Part shown: positions 47,273 through 56,406 of the stretch, piece by piece
How positions within the stretch are numbered: the stretch's first letter is position 1
Layout: every line of letters begins with the position of its first letter
DNA from: RHLJ01 sp965247355
Lineage (GTDB): Bacteria; Bacteroidota; Rhodothermia; Balneolales; Balneolaceae
Assembly: GCA_965247355.1 (NCBI GenBank)
Contig: OZ252011.1
Location: forward strand, 1,798,001 to 1,862,000
DNA length: 64,000 bases
Direction of reading: 5' to 3'
The notes under the pieces: model-generated
What the model saw: only the letters and a program-made list of their open reading frames with translations
Database searches by the model: none
What the model was told of the DNA's origin: nothing
Made by a program: the position numbers and the translations under genes

Positions 47273-49336
47273 TTATTCCTTCTTTGAATCTTCTGGTTCT
47301 TCCTCTTCAGCTTTGGGTTTTTCTTCAACAGCTACTGTTTCTTCTTTTTCTTCTGAAGAAACTTCATCTTCACCTTCTTTTTTCTCTCCGTTGGTGAAGG
47401 CTTCATAAGTTGTCTGTTTACCAAAAGGTCTTTTCCCGATTAGTTTTTCAAGATCTGACTGGAAAATAATTTCTTTCTCCAATAACTCTTTTGCCAGCGT
47501 CTCCAACTCGTTCTTTTTCTCTTTTAAAAGCTTTAGCGTACGCTGATAGGCTTCGTCAATGATCTTTTTTACCTCTTCATCAATGATAGTAGCAGTTGCA
47601 TCAGAATATGGCTTGTTAAATGTATAATCACTTTGTTTTGAATCATAGAAGGAAACATTTCCAATCTTATCATTCATGCCATAAACCGTGACGATACTGT
47701 AGGCCATCTTTGTGATGCGTTCCAAATCACTCAACGCTCCAGTTGATATTTTCCCAAAAATGATTTCCTCGGCAGCGCGTCCACCTAAGGTCATACACAT
47801 TTGATCCATCAACTGTTCTGTTTGATGTAAAAACTGTTCCTTTGGTAAATATTGTGCATACCCAAGAGCAGCAAGACCTCTTGGAACAATAGATACTTTA
47901 ACCAGAGGATCGGCATGCTCCAGGAACCAGCCTGCAACTGCATGACCAGCTTCATGATAGGCTACGATTTTCTTTTCTTCCGGAGAAATAATCTTGTTCT
48001 TCTTCTCTAGTCCACCAATTACACGGTCAATGGCACTTTGAAAATCTTCCATATCCACCGACTTCTTATTATTCCTGGCAGCGATCAACGCAGCTTCATT
48101 ACAAACGTTAGCAATTTCGGCACCGGCAAATCCGGGTGTTTGTGCTGAAAGTTTTTTAGGATCTACTTCTTTGTTAAGCTTAAGCGGCTTCAGGTGAACC
48201 TTAAAAATTTGCTCTCTTCCGTTAATGTCTGGCTTATCAATACTAATTTGGCGATCAAATCTACCCGGACGAAGTAATGCATTATCTAATACATCTGGCC
48301 GGTTAGTTGCCGCGAGAATAATTACTCCTGAATCAGTGGCAAATCCATCCATCTCAACTAACAGAGAGTTAAGGGTGTTCTCTCGCTCATCATTCGAGCC
48401 CGGCATTTGACCTTTACCACGAGAGCGTCCGATGGCATCAATCTCATCAATAAATACAATACAAGGTGCCTTTTCTTTAGCCGTCTTAAATAAATCACGT
48501 ACACGCGCGGCGCCAACCCCTACAAACATTTCAACAAAATCAGAACCGGAGAGAGAAAAGAATGGTACACCTGCTTCGCCAGCTACTGCTTTTGCAAGAA
48601 GAGTTTTACCGGTACCTGGAGCGCCAACTAAAAGTGCTCCTTTAGGAATTTTACCACCAAGATTTGTGAATTTATCCGGCTTCTGAAGAAAGTCTACAAT
48701 CTCTTTAACTTCTTCTTTGGCTTCTTCCAGTCCTGCAACATCTTTGAAGGTAATTTTTGTATCCGTCTGTTGATCGTAAAGTGCAGCTTTATTCTTCCCT
48801 ATATTAAGTACTTGCTGTCCAGGATTCATCTTTCTGAATATGAATACCCAGAACCCAATCGCCAAAGCAATCATAATCAGCCACATAAACACACCGCTGA
48901 ACCACTCTTCTTCAATGCGAACTTCATACTCTACATTATTCTCATCCAAAATAGGTCGGATTTCATCTCCGGGGAGCATAGTAGTCATGAAAGCCCGGAA
49001 CTCTTCAGAACTTCCTGATGAAAGATTAAGTGGATTGTCATCCTGGGCTGGTCGCTGGATAATGCCATCTGAAATAGCCTTATCGTTGTATTTACCGTAA
49101 ATATTTACGCCATTTTTTATAACTATCTCTTCTACGTATCCGCCTTTTACATCATCCAGAAACTTACTGTACTTGATGTCATTACCAGCTTCAGGGTTCA
49201 GAAACATAATCTGAACAAAAATTAGTAATAGAATGATTACCAGAAATCCCCAGGTTGGAAATTTCGGATTTGTTGACTTTCCGTTCCCCAGTGGGGATTT
49301 AATCTGCTTCTTTGGAGTGGGCTTTTTATCGGCCAT
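47273..49336 (-). CDS. ftsH: ATP-dependent zinc metalloprotease FtsH
   Basis: FtsH degrades misassembled membrane proteins and short-lived regulators. The 687-residue protein has two N-terminal transmembrane helices (about 27-46 and 148-166) around a periplasmic domain, an AAA+ ATPase (Walker A GAPGTGKT about 237-244, Walker B IVFIDEIDAIG, second region of homology with AATNRPDVLDNALLRPGRFD) and a protease domain with HEAGH near 461. The cytoplasmic head is Lys/Pro-rich, and the C-terminal tail (about 645-687) is very acidic with alternating Glu/Lys, longer than in E. coli. It appears to be a single gene. Confidence 0.97.
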   Translation of the reverse strand: MADKKPTPKKQIKSPLGNGKSTNPKFPTWGFLVIILLLIFVQIMFLNPEAGNDIKYSKFLDDVKGGYVEEIVIKNGVNIYGKYNDKAISDGIIQRPAQDDNPLNLSSGSSEEFRAFMTTMLPGDEIRPILDENNVEYEVRIEEEWFSGVFMWLIMIALAIGFWVFIFRKMNPGQQVLNIGKNKAALYDQQTDTKITFKDVAGLEEAKEEVKEIVDFLQKPDKFTNLGGKIPKGALLVGAPGTGKTLLAKAVAGEAGVPFFSLSGSDFVEMFVGVGAARVRDLFKTAKEKAPCIVFIDEIDAIGRSRGKGQMPGSNDERENTLNSLLVEMDGFATDSGVIILAATNRPDVLDNALLRPGRFDRQISIDKPDINGREQIFKVHLKPLKLNKEVDPKKLSAQTPGFAGAEIANVCNEAALIAARNNKKSVDMEDFQSAIDRVIGGLEKKNKIISPEEKKIVAYHEAGHAVAGWFLEHADPLVKVSIVPRGLAALGYAQYLPKEQFLHQTEQLMDQMCMTLGGRAAEEIIFGKISTGALSDLERITKMAYSIVTVYGMNDKIGNVSFYDSKQSDYTFNKPYSDATATIIDEEVKKIIDEAYQRTLKLLKEKKNELETLAKELLEKEIIFQSDLEKLIGKRPFGKQTTYEAFTNGEKKEGEDEVSSEEKEETVAVEEKPKAEEEEPEDSKKE

Positions 49337-49438
49337 TAATACTTTTTCTTAAAATTCTCTTAAATATAGCGAATAACATTCTTTTCTCTAGCTCGCTCTT
49401 ACAACACTTTATTGGCAAAAAACGTGCCACTAGTTTTC

Positions 49439-50467
49439 TTATGACAAATCATCAAAGCCGAGTACGTCTCCTTCTGCGGTTTGCATTTGTAAACCCTCTT
49501 CTTTGGGGGTCATCCTACCAATAACAGCGAAGTCTTTAAAATGTTCTATAAATTGTTCTACTTGTTTTTCACTTAGTGTGAATAAAAGTTCTAAGTCTTC
49601 GCCACCAAATAGTGCATATTTATCTACATCCTCTTCCATTTCATCGGCAACGTGCCGGGTTTCGATTGCAATTGGTAATGCTGCCTGATAGAGGTACGCT
49701 CCTAGCTTTGATGCCACACATAGTTCCGTGACTTCATTTATAACACCCTTTGTAATATCAATCATGGATGTAGGAATTATTTTTTGTGCAGATAGTTCTT
49801 CAATCAGATCTTTTCTTGCATTGGGCATCAACTGGCGCTGAACTACAAATTTATAATCTTCTAAATCTGGCTGAATGGCATCATCTCCATGTTGCTCCCA
49901 GAACTTTTTTTCTCTCATCAGAATTCTCAGTCCTGCTATTGCAGCTCCTACATCACCTGTAACACAAATAGCATCCCCAATATTGGCTCCTTTTCTATAT
50001 GTGACAGATTCCTTTTCAGCTTTTCCGTAAACACTTACAGAAATCACTGCATTTGAATGATTACCGGTAAGGTCTCCACCTACAAGTTCTATATCATATT
50101 TTTTACAGGCATTGTCAATTCCGCGATATAAATCCTTCACCATTTGAACCGACATCCGATTAGGAAGAGCGAGATTTACCAGAGCAGAAGTTGGTTTCCC
50201 ATTCATAGCATAAATATCACTTACACTTGCTGAAATAATTTTATACCCGAAATGAGTAAATGGGGTATAGGTTGGATCAAAGTCAACTCCTTCTACAAAT
50301 GTATCGGTAGTAAGCAGCGATAGCGAACCATCTACTTCCTTAATTACAGCTGCGTCGTCTCCCAAACCTTGAACAGTATTTTCTTTTGATGCACCATTAA
50401 ATTCTGAGATCTCCTTTAACAGTCCTTTTCGCCCAATGCTTTGTATAGTGATAAACTCGTCTGACAT
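49439..50467 (-). CDS. thiL: Thiamine-phosphate kinase
   Basis: ThiL phosphorylates thiamine monophosphate to the active diphosphate cofactor. The 342-residue protein has the family blocks GLGDDAAVI near residue 35, LLTTDTFVEGVDFD, SVSDIYAMNGKPTSALVNL, VGGDLTGNHSNAVISV, CVTGDVGAAIAGL and LFGGEDLELLFTL, which cover the metal and nucleotide sites. Length is normal. It lies just after the terminator of the exb operon, so it probably has its own promoter; no TPP riboswitch is visible in the 70-base gap upstream. Confidence 0.94.
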   Translation of the reverse strand: MSDEFITIQSIGRKGLLKEISEFNGASKENTVQGLGDDAAVIKEVDGSLSLLTTDTFVEGVDFDPTYTPFTHFGYKIISASVSDIYAMNGKPTSALVNLALPNRMSVQMVKDLYRGIDNACKKYDIELVGGDLTGNHSNAVISVSVYGKAEKESVTYRKGANIGDAICVTGDVGAAIAGLRILMREKKFWEQHGDDAIQPDLEDYKFVVQRQLMPNARKDLIEELSAQKIIPTSMIDITKGVINEVTELCVASKLGAYLYQAALPIAIETRHVADEMEEDVDKYALFGGEDLELLFTLSEKQVEQFIEHFKDFAVIGRMTPKEEGLQMQTAEGDVLGFDDLS

Positions 50468-50481
50468 ATTCTTTCTATATA

Positions 50482-50515
50482 TAAAAAAACCAGCGCATGA
50501 ATAATGCGCTGGTTT
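50482..50515 (-). terminator. Rho-independent terminator for the exbB-exbD operon
   Basis: Perfect 12-bp inverted repeat AAACCAGCGCAT (50487-50498)/ATGCGCTGGTTT (50504-50515) with a 5-base loop. The A-run from 50483 provides a U-tract on the minus-strand transcript. It sits 22 bases past the stop of the second exbD. Confidence 0.92.
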
Positions 50516-50537
50516 ATATTTTCTTAAACCGAACTTT

Positions 50538-50984
50538 TTATTGTTCTCGCTTGGTAGAATAATTTATTCTGAATGTACCGGCTTGCTGGAGTTCTTTCTG
50601 AACATCCGTTAACAACCCAAACTCAGAGTTTTCATCCACACGAAGCGAAACGATTAACCTTGGTTCTTCGATTAACTTATCGTACATAAGATTTCGAATA
50701 GCTCCTATATCTTCAACAATAGAGTCGTCTATTTGAACTTTATCTTCCCCTAGTTGATTTCCCGGGAGACGTTCCGGACCCATATATATATAGGATACCA
50801 ATCGTTTTTCTTCAATCTTTTCAATGTTGTTAGCTGTCGTTAAATCGAGCTTAACTTTCAGCGTAACTTCACGAAGAACCGTGGTAACCATAAAGAAGAA
50901 CAATAACATGAATACTACATCAGGCATTGCTGAGGTAGGCACTTCCTGCTTAGTTCCGGCTTGTTTCTTTTTAAAGTGTGCCAT
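50538..50984 (-). CDS. ExbD/TolR family protein (second copy)
   Basis: A 148-residue bitopic inner-membrane protein of the ExbD/TolR family, part of the proton-driven motor that powers TonB or Tol. A basic head (MAHFKKKQAGTKQE) is followed by a single transmembrane helix (about 20-40) containing MPDVVFMLLFFFMVTT, with the conserved proton-path Asp near its start, and a periplasmic domain ending in GTFRINYSTKREQ. It lies two bases after the first exbD. The two copies differ in their periplasmic parts and may form mixed dimers inside an ExbB pentamer. Confidence 0.9.
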   Translation of the reverse strand: MAHFKKKQAGTKQEVPTSAMPDVVFMLLFFFMVTTVLREVTLKVKLDLTTANNIEKIEEKRLVSYIYMGPERLPGNQLGEDKVQIDDSIVEDIGAIRNLMYDKLIEEPRLIVSLRVDENSEFGLLTDVQKELQQAGTFRINYSTKREQ

Positions 50985-50986
50985 AA

Positions 50987-51529
50987 TTAATTATCCGGTT
51001 CTGCAATTGAAATTTTCTTCGGATACATATCCTTAATTTGATCCTGCTGAGGGCTATTCTCTTTAAGCTGAGCATATTCCACACCATAATTAGCGCGCGA
51101 AGCAGCATCTCTTAAATCTTTATATGCAGACATTACTTCATCTAACATATCAATGTAGATATTGTAAGGCGTCTCACGTTGAGTTTTAAGAGAAACAATA
51201 GCGGCATCTGGTGAGATGGAAAGCTGATCGCTGTTGTTCGGATTATCAATAAACTCTATGAGCTTATCTTTTACCTCACCAATAGGAGTAAGTTGCTCAT
51301 CCATTAGGATTGTACCCTGAGCATTCACAAGGACATTCATCAGATTTCTTTCACGAATTGGTGGTGGTTCCACTTCCGGGTCTAATGGCGGAGGGAGAAC
51401 CATTCCAATACCAGTGTCCACATTTATAGTGGTAGTTACCAGAAAGAAAATAAGAAGTAAGAAAGCGATATCGGCCATAGATGAGCCGTTAATTTCGCCT
51501 CCTTCCCTTTTGCGTTTCTTTAGTAGCAT
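50987..51529 (-). CDS. ExbD/TolR family protein (first copy)
   Basis: A 180-residue ExbD/TolR protein. The basic head MLLKKRKREGGEINGSSMAD leads into one transmembrane helix (about 19-38, DIAFLLLIFFLVTTTI) with the conserved Asp. The periplasmic part has GIGMVLPPPLDPEVEPPP, a proline-rich linker common in this group, then a mixed alpha/beta domain. It is 12 bases after the small membrane protein gene. Together with the second copy and ExbB it should transmit proton-motive force to outer-membrane receptors such as the two in this window. Confidence 0.9.
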   Translation of the reverse strand: MLLKKRKREGGEINGSSMADIAFLLLIFFLVTTTINVDTGIGMVLPPPLDPEVEPPPIRERNLMNVLVNAQGTILMDEQLTPIGEVKDKLIEFIDNPNNSDQLSISPDAAIVSLKTQRETPYNIYIDMLDEVMSAYKDLRDAASRANYGVEYAQLKENSPQQDQIKDMYPKKISIAEPDN

Positions 51530-51541
51530 AAGTATGCTCCT

Positions 51542-51823
51542 TTAAAATTTAAATGTGCCACGAAGTCCGGTGAATAAAACTCCGACAACCATGATTCCAA
51601 GCATGATTCCCATTGTTAATACACCTGCAGTGGCGAAAGGATCATCAGTTCCTTGTACTGCGAAATATGAAATCGCAAATACAACAAATGGAACTGCCAT
51701 GATCAATATTCTTTTTGGATCTTGTTTACCCTGTGTAGCACTCTTAATACCAGAAATAATCATGGTAAGAATACCGAGGCCAATTAAAGCAAACGCTCCT
51801 ATAACGGCTATTTGAACAATCAT
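51542..51823 (-). CDS. Small three-helix membrane protein in the exb operon
   Basis: A 93-residue protein consisting almost wholly of three transmembrane helices: about 4-26, 37-58 and 66-88, with a short basic loop (KSATQGKQDPKR) after the first. I do not recognise a named family. It lies between exbB and the exbD pair with gaps of 26 and 12 bases, so it belongs to the same transcript and is a candidate accessory subunit of the motor. It also has acidic residues (DDP) at the second loop. Gene reality is strongly supported by position and uniform hydrophobic pattern. Confidence 0.75.
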   Translation of the reverse strand: MIVQIAVIGAFALIGLGILTMIISGIKSATQGKQDPKRILIMAVPFVVFAISYFAVQGTDDPFATAGVLTMGIMLGIMVVGVLFTGLRGTFKF

Positions 51824-51849
51824 ATTATCTCCTGTTTAGGTGTTATTGA

Positions 51850-52581
51850 TTATTCTTCTGAGTCGTCTGCTGCTTCTACAGCTGGAACAAGCGGCTTACC
51901 TTCCTGCAATAAAATAATTGAGTCAATAAGTGTGATTGAACTTTCTTCCATTTCAGCAATCAAACGGTCAATTTTAGATACACAATAATTGTATCCGATT
52001 TGAAGGATAATACCTGCTATAAGACCACCGGCTGTTGTAAGAAGGGCTGTTTTAATACCACCCGCTACAATACTTGGGGAAATATCTGCTGCAGCTTCAA
52101 TATCATCGAATGCAGCGATCATACCTACTACTGTTCCAAGGAATCCGAATAGTGGGGCAATAGCAATAAAAAGTGATAACCATACAAGTCCTCTTTCAAG
52201 GAAACTCATTTCAATGGATCCATAAGCAGCAATTGCTTTTTCAGCGGCATCAATACCTTCGTGAGAACGCATTAAACCAGCCTGAAATACCGAAGCAACA
52301 GGACCACGAGTTTGAGCACACAATTGCTCAGCAGCTTCTACACCGCCTTCTTGTAATGCTTCCTGAACATCAACAATAAACTTACGAGTATTGATATCAG
52401 CCAGGTTAAGGGTAATAATTCTTTCAAGGAAAATAGCAAGACCAAGGATTAATGTGATCAATACTGGCCACATCCACCCTCCATCATTACCTTCGTTAAA
52501 TTTCTCTACGATGAGATTGAAAAAGCCTTCTTGAGCAGGGGCTTGTAAAAGAAATAGAGCAATCGACGATGTCATGTTCAC
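51850..52581 (-). CDS. exbB: MotA/TolQ/ExbB proton channel family protein
   Basis: A 243-residue inner-membrane protein with three transmembrane helices (about 35-55, 130-155 and 170-195), the ExbB/TolQ fold that forms the proton-conducting pentamer. Conserved blocks are WMWPVLITLILGLAIFLERI, IEMSFLERGLVWLSLFIAIA, PLFGFLGTVVGMIAAF and ALLTTAGGLIAGIILQIGYN. It starts the operon exbB-small protein-exbD-exbD. TolQ and ExbB cannot be separated by sequence alone; the absence of tolA/tolB/pal nearby favours ExbB. Direct repeats lie in its upstream region. Confidence 0.9.
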   Translation of the reverse strand: MNMTSSIALFLLQAPAQEGFFNLIVEKFNEGNDGGWMWPVLITLILGLAIFLERIITLNLADINTRKFIVDVQEALQEGGVEAAEQLCAQTRGPVASVFQAGLMRSHEGIDAAEKAIAAYGSIEMSFLERGLVWLSLFIAIAPLFGFLGTVVGMIAAFDDIEAAADISPSIVAGGIKTALLTTAGGLIAGIILQIGYNYCVSKIDRLIAEMEESSITLIDSIILLQEGKPLVPAVEAADDSEE

Positions 52582-52645
52582 TCCGATTATTTTTAATTGT
52601 TAGTGTCTAAGATTAGTGAAGCGAAAGGATAGGTCATTTTGAAAT

Positions 52646-52690
52646 AAATGTCAAAGCTGGAAAATGTCAAAAAGTTAACTTTTAGTTAAC
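52646..52690 (-). promoter_or_regulatory. Direct repeats and paired GTTAAC sites upstream of exbB
   Basis: Upstream of the exbB start there are two exact AAATGTCAAA copies (52646-52655 and 52662-52671, period 16) and two GTTAAC palindromes (52674-52679 and 52685-52690, period 11, one helical turn). They lie 65-109 bases before the start codon, a plausible promoter or operator position. The regulator is unknown. Confidence 0.4.
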
Positions 52691-52743
52691 AAAACAAGCA
52701 TTTTGCCTAATACTTTTAATCCAGCTTAACACGGCTCTTGTCG

Positions 52744-55700
52744 TTAAAAAACGGCACTTACCACCAATTTGAGAGTATGTATATCCGGTCGATCTCTAAC
52801 CGTTCTCCCATCATAATTAAAACTTAGTCGAATTAGTTCACTTGCACGGTACGTTCCTGCGAACGACCAGATCAAATTAGTTCCCAACCCTGTGCCTTCC
52901 GTGAGTTCGAAAGTTCCTAAAGAAGAAGAGTTACCATCTACATTTGAATTACGCAATTCTAAACGTGCATTTGCCTGAAGTTTCCTCCATAAGAAAGCCC
53001 GATGAGAATTTATAACCTTAAATATTTGAGCTTTCACGGACTCAGCCGGAGCCCGGTCTATTTTTGATGCATAAGAAACAGAAAATGAAGTTTGCCATGA
53101 GCGATTGATAGTGGTTTGAACTCCCGGGGTAATTGTGGTCGACCAAATATCAAAATTTCGGCTTGAAAGCTGGTCACTCTCCGACTTATTGTTACCATTT
53201 GTTAAATCAGTTGAGAGCTTAGTTCGGTCTGTGATTTGATACGAACTATTTAAATAGAACAAAGAGGAAAATAACTCCTGTGATTCTGTGCTTCTTTGAT
53301 TCAAGCTTCTACTTTCAGTATATCCGATGAGTAAATCTGCTTTTCGGGTTGCTGGGAACATATCCAGCTCTTTTTCCCAGATCAATCTACCTTGCACAGT
53401 GGATGAATCATTTCGGAATGTATTTAATCTTAACAGATATACATCTTTAAGTTCTTCAGTTCTGGAATTCTCAGCAATATCGATTCTGGATCTGATTTGC
53501 ATAGATGAGAGTACTCGACTTAATTCAGAACCTTCGCCCAAAAATTTAAACGGCTTTATCTCATTTCGAAACCGGGCTTTCAAATCAATAACCGGGAATA
53601 ATTCATCAGAAGGTAAAAACTGCCTTACAAAGACTCCTTCATTTGGGCTCAATTCAGGGAAGAATTCATCGATCTGCTGAACTCTATCCTCGTTAGAATC
53701 AATCCAGACATACTGACCAAGCTCAGGACCAACTTCTATATAAGCTTCCTGAAGTAGTGCCCTCCTTTCAGTATTTGCTTCATAGAATAACTGACCATTG
53801 AACAAATCAGATTCGGTTTCATAATCTGTAATCGACCTGATTAAAAGTCCTCGACGATTAGCGGCGCCTTGTTCTTCGAATTCCTGTGTAAAATCTTTTG
53901 ATCGTAAAGCGATCTTATTTTGAGTTCCTATAAAGCTATTAGGTCTGTAATTAAAGCTAATTCGTTGTTCAACTGCATTAGACTGATCCCTGAATTCATT
54001 ATCGAAAACTCTTTTCTCCGCACGATATAATATACTTGCATCAATTTCGAGAGAAGAAGAATTGAACCGAATCCCCGGCCCCAACTCGTAAAACGAGAAG
54101 GATGAGTTTAATAATGAATCTGATTCCAGAACACGCTCTTCTCTTTGCTCTTGTTCAAAACCAAGGTAGGGAGTCCATTGTTGAAATAGTTCTTTTCCTA
54201 TGGATCCTTTTTGACGAAACCATTCTCCTTTTTGATTAAGTAACTGATCCTCAGAGCGAACCCAATCCTGATCATAGTTAAGACTAAAAACTTTTTCATT
54301 ACTTTGAAACTTAGCACCTTGTCGGTAGCTCGTAAAATCACTCCGATCAATAAACCCGTATTCACCGGAAATACTTGTGTTTGGTGATGGCTGGACTTTT
54401 ATATTTGCTTCATTGATGGCCTCCCGGGTTTGGGTACTCCGGTTGACATTCCACTTTCGGTCGAACTCCACTTCTCTCGTTCTTTCAAAAAATTCAAAAC
54501 GCTCTCCTGAATATCTCCGTTGAACTGATCCCGAGATTTCACCAATTCCTGAACGTACTTCTTTTACTCTTATTCCAGTTAAATAAGAAACGTCATTATT
54601 ATCTCCATCATCAATATCTGAGAACCTGTTTTGGTCATAGCCACTAGCAGCCCATTCACCATAGAACTCTATATTTTCGGACAAAGTGAATGATGAATTC
54701 AAAGCAACCATCTGCTGCTGTTCTGGCGCCGGTAGTCTTCGAAATGGTTCGTAGTCTCCCCGGTTAGGTCCTACCCATTCATAAAGCAAGCCATTCACAG
54801 AGCTTCCAATACGCTGATAACTTCCGGTTCCATCATCCACTTTTGAAAAACGTACTATATAAATTGATTCTGAGGAGCCGGGAATATTTTTGAATATCTC
54901 ATACATTTCTCCATTTAAAAGCGTATCCATTTTGGCATAACGAACATTGTTGTCATCTTCGCCATCCACAAGCCGTTCACCAGATACAACAGCTGCATCC
55001 AGGTTATCTCCAACTCCCCGAAGAACATTAATATCACTTTCGGTAAGTGATTGCTGAGAAAGTAATTCATCGCCATCTGCTTGACGTATCACAGATGCCC
55101 CAAGCTTAAATCTACCTCCAAAAAACTCTTCCCCAGCTTCTGCCGCTACTAAAGTTCGATTAAAATTCTGGTCGATGTATTCATATTCAATTAAAATCCT
55201 GGTTTCATCTTTAATCAAAAGATTATTGGTAAAAAAGACTTCCCCAAGCCCATAATCAATGATGTAGTCATTCTCCTGCCCTCGCTCCACACGCTGACCG
55301 TTAATATAGACTCGTTCGGTTCCTGCAAGAATAATCACAAATTCCTCGCCATCTCGCCCTGAAAGTCGGTACGGTCCCTGCACCCCGTCCTGTCCATCAA
55401 AAGAAACAGATTTAAAAGTGCCACGAACTACCGATAGTGCTGCATTATAATCTCCATACTTTGTTGAAGTGTACCCGGCAGCCCCTTGAAGTCTACGATT
55501 TAATCTGGCAAACGTACTCTGCTCAAAACTGACATCCACATCTCCCATTTCTACCGTAGTATTTTGAGATTGGAGCTGGATAAAAACCCGATCAAATTCA
55601 CGAATATTTTGTGTGGTTCCATCCGGTTGAATAGGAATACTCTTATCGGTGAGGGAAGCATTGATTGATACATCATCTGTAAGCTGACCATTTAACTCAA

Positions 55701-56220
55701 ATTGGAGTCCACTTTCAAGAGCAAAATCCTGATTAGAACCCACAATAATTCCACGACTTAAACTTCCTCGTTGATTTAAATCAGAATCATCAAAAGCTGA
55801 CTGTGATGATGCCTGAATTAATTCCTGGCTCAGTGAGTCGTTTTCAACATCATAAAAAGAAGAATCAAGATTTTGAATCTCCCTATTCTGAAATACTCTT
55901 CGGATAGCAAAAGGATAGACTTCAAATTCAATTCGGATGGACTCTATAGACTGGTATCGACTCCTGTACTCTGATTTAACAGACCAAAGTCTTTCAGATT
56001 CATCAAACTGCCAGTCGGTTGGGTTGATTAAAGAATCCTTTATAAAAACCTCTATAGTTTGGGGAAGAATCCAATCGTCTAAAGAATAACTGGAGTCAAC
56101 AGAAAAAGGGTTAATTACAATTTCTGACTGAATAGTATTTTGAGCATCAGCATTACCAACAGATAGCATCGAGAAGCCCGCTGTTAGAATTCCAATAATA
56201 AAGAAATGAGTTCTGCTCAC
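52744..56220 (-). CDS. Large probable outer-membrane beta-barrel protein of unknown function
   Basis: An 1158-residue protein with a signal peptide ending at ADAQ (about 27). The first 300 residues include a beta-rich segment, GSLSRGIIVGSNQDFALES and ELNGQLTDDVSINASLTDKS. A block around residues 280-350 (GPYRLSGRDGEEFVIILAGT and YIIDYGLGEVFFTNN) is a repeat-like domain I associate with large envelope proteins of this phylum. From about 370 the sequence is a long series of amphipathic strands with polar turns, ending in LKLVVSAVF with a terminal Phe, as expected for a barrel. No TonB plug or T9SS tail is seen. I cannot name the family. Confidence 0.7.
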   Translation of the reverse strand: MSRTHFFIIGILTAGFSMLSVGNADAQNTIQSEIVINPFSVDSSYSLDDWILPQTIEVFIKDSLINPTDWQFDESERLWSVKSEYRSRYQSIESIRIEFEVYPFAIRRVFQNREIQNLDSSFYDVENDSLSQELIQASSQSAFDDSDLNQRGSLSRGIIVGSNQDFALESGLQFELNGQLTDDVSINASLTDKSIPIQPDGTTQNIREFDRVFIQLQSQNTTVEMGDVDVSFEQSTFARLNRRLQGAAGYTSTKYGDYNAALSVVRGTFKSVSFDGQDGVQGPYRLSGRDGEEFVIILAGTERVYINGQRVERGQENDYIIDYGLGEVFFTNNLLIKDETRILIEYEYIDQNFNRTLVAAEAGEEFFGGRFKLGASVIRQADGDELLSQQSLTESDINVLRGVGDNLDAAVVSGERLVDGEDDNNVRYAKMDTLLNGEMYEIFKNIPGSSESIYIVRFSKVDDGTGSYQRIGSSVNGLLYEWVGPNRGDYEPFRRLPAPEQQQMVALNSSFTLSENIEFYGEWAASGYDQNRFSDIDDGDNNDVSYLTGIRVKEVRSGIGEISGSVQRRYSGERFEFFERTREVEFDRKWNVNRSTQTREAINEANIKVQPSPNTSISGEYGFIDRSDFTSYRQGAKFQSNEKVFSLNYDQDWVRSEDQLLNQKGEWFRQKGSIGKELFQQWTPYLGFEQEQREERVLESDSLLNSSFSFYELGPGIRFNSSSLEIDASILYRAEKRVFDNEFRDQSNAVEQRISFNYRPNSFIGTQNKIALRSKDFTQEFEEQGAANRRGLLIRSITDYETESDLFNGQLFYEANTERRALLQEAYIEVGPELGQYVWIDSNEDRVQQIDEFFPELSPNEGVFVRQFLPSDELFPVIDLKARFRNEIKPFKFLGEGSELSRVLSSMQIRSRIDIAENSRTEELKDVYLLRLNTFRNDSSTVQGRLIWEKELDMFPATRKADLLIGYTESRSLNQRSTESQELFSSLFYLNSSYQITDRTKLSTDLTNGNNKSESDQLSSRNFDIWSTTITPGVQTTINRSWQTSFSVSYASKIDRAPAESVKAQIFKVINSHRAFLWRKLQANARLELRNSNVDGNSSSLGTFELTEGTGLGTNLIWSFAGTYRASELIRLSFNYDGRTVRDRPDIHTLKLVVSAVF

Positions 56221-56287
56221 CGCTACTGTTTATACTGATGATTTATGTCTTAGTAGTCATTGCAAAGGTTGAAGTGTAACCAACCTA

Positions 56288-56327
56288 AAGCAATCTTCAG
56301 AACAAAGCTCAAAGTAAAAGATTGCTT
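56288..56327. repeat. 10-bp inverted repeat between dsbD and the large barrel gene
   Basis: AAGCAATCTT (56288-56297) and AAGATTGCTT (56318-56327) are perfect complements separated by 20 bases. The site is downstream of dsbD and 68-107 bases upstream of the barrel gene start. No U-tract follows on the minus strand, so it could be an operator or an RNA hairpin. Confidence 0.5.
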
Positions 56328-56406
56328 CATCGAAATATATACGATAAGAAATTACTTTCTGATACTTCTAGCAATGGCAACTAAAACAGTAACGCTATTC
56401 GATAAG

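Noticed and set aside
46971..47408. 145-residue plus-strand frame spanning the gap between ftsH and the TonB receptor
   Set aside because: It is antisense to both flanking genes, and the Ser-rich end is the complement of the acidic FtsH tail.
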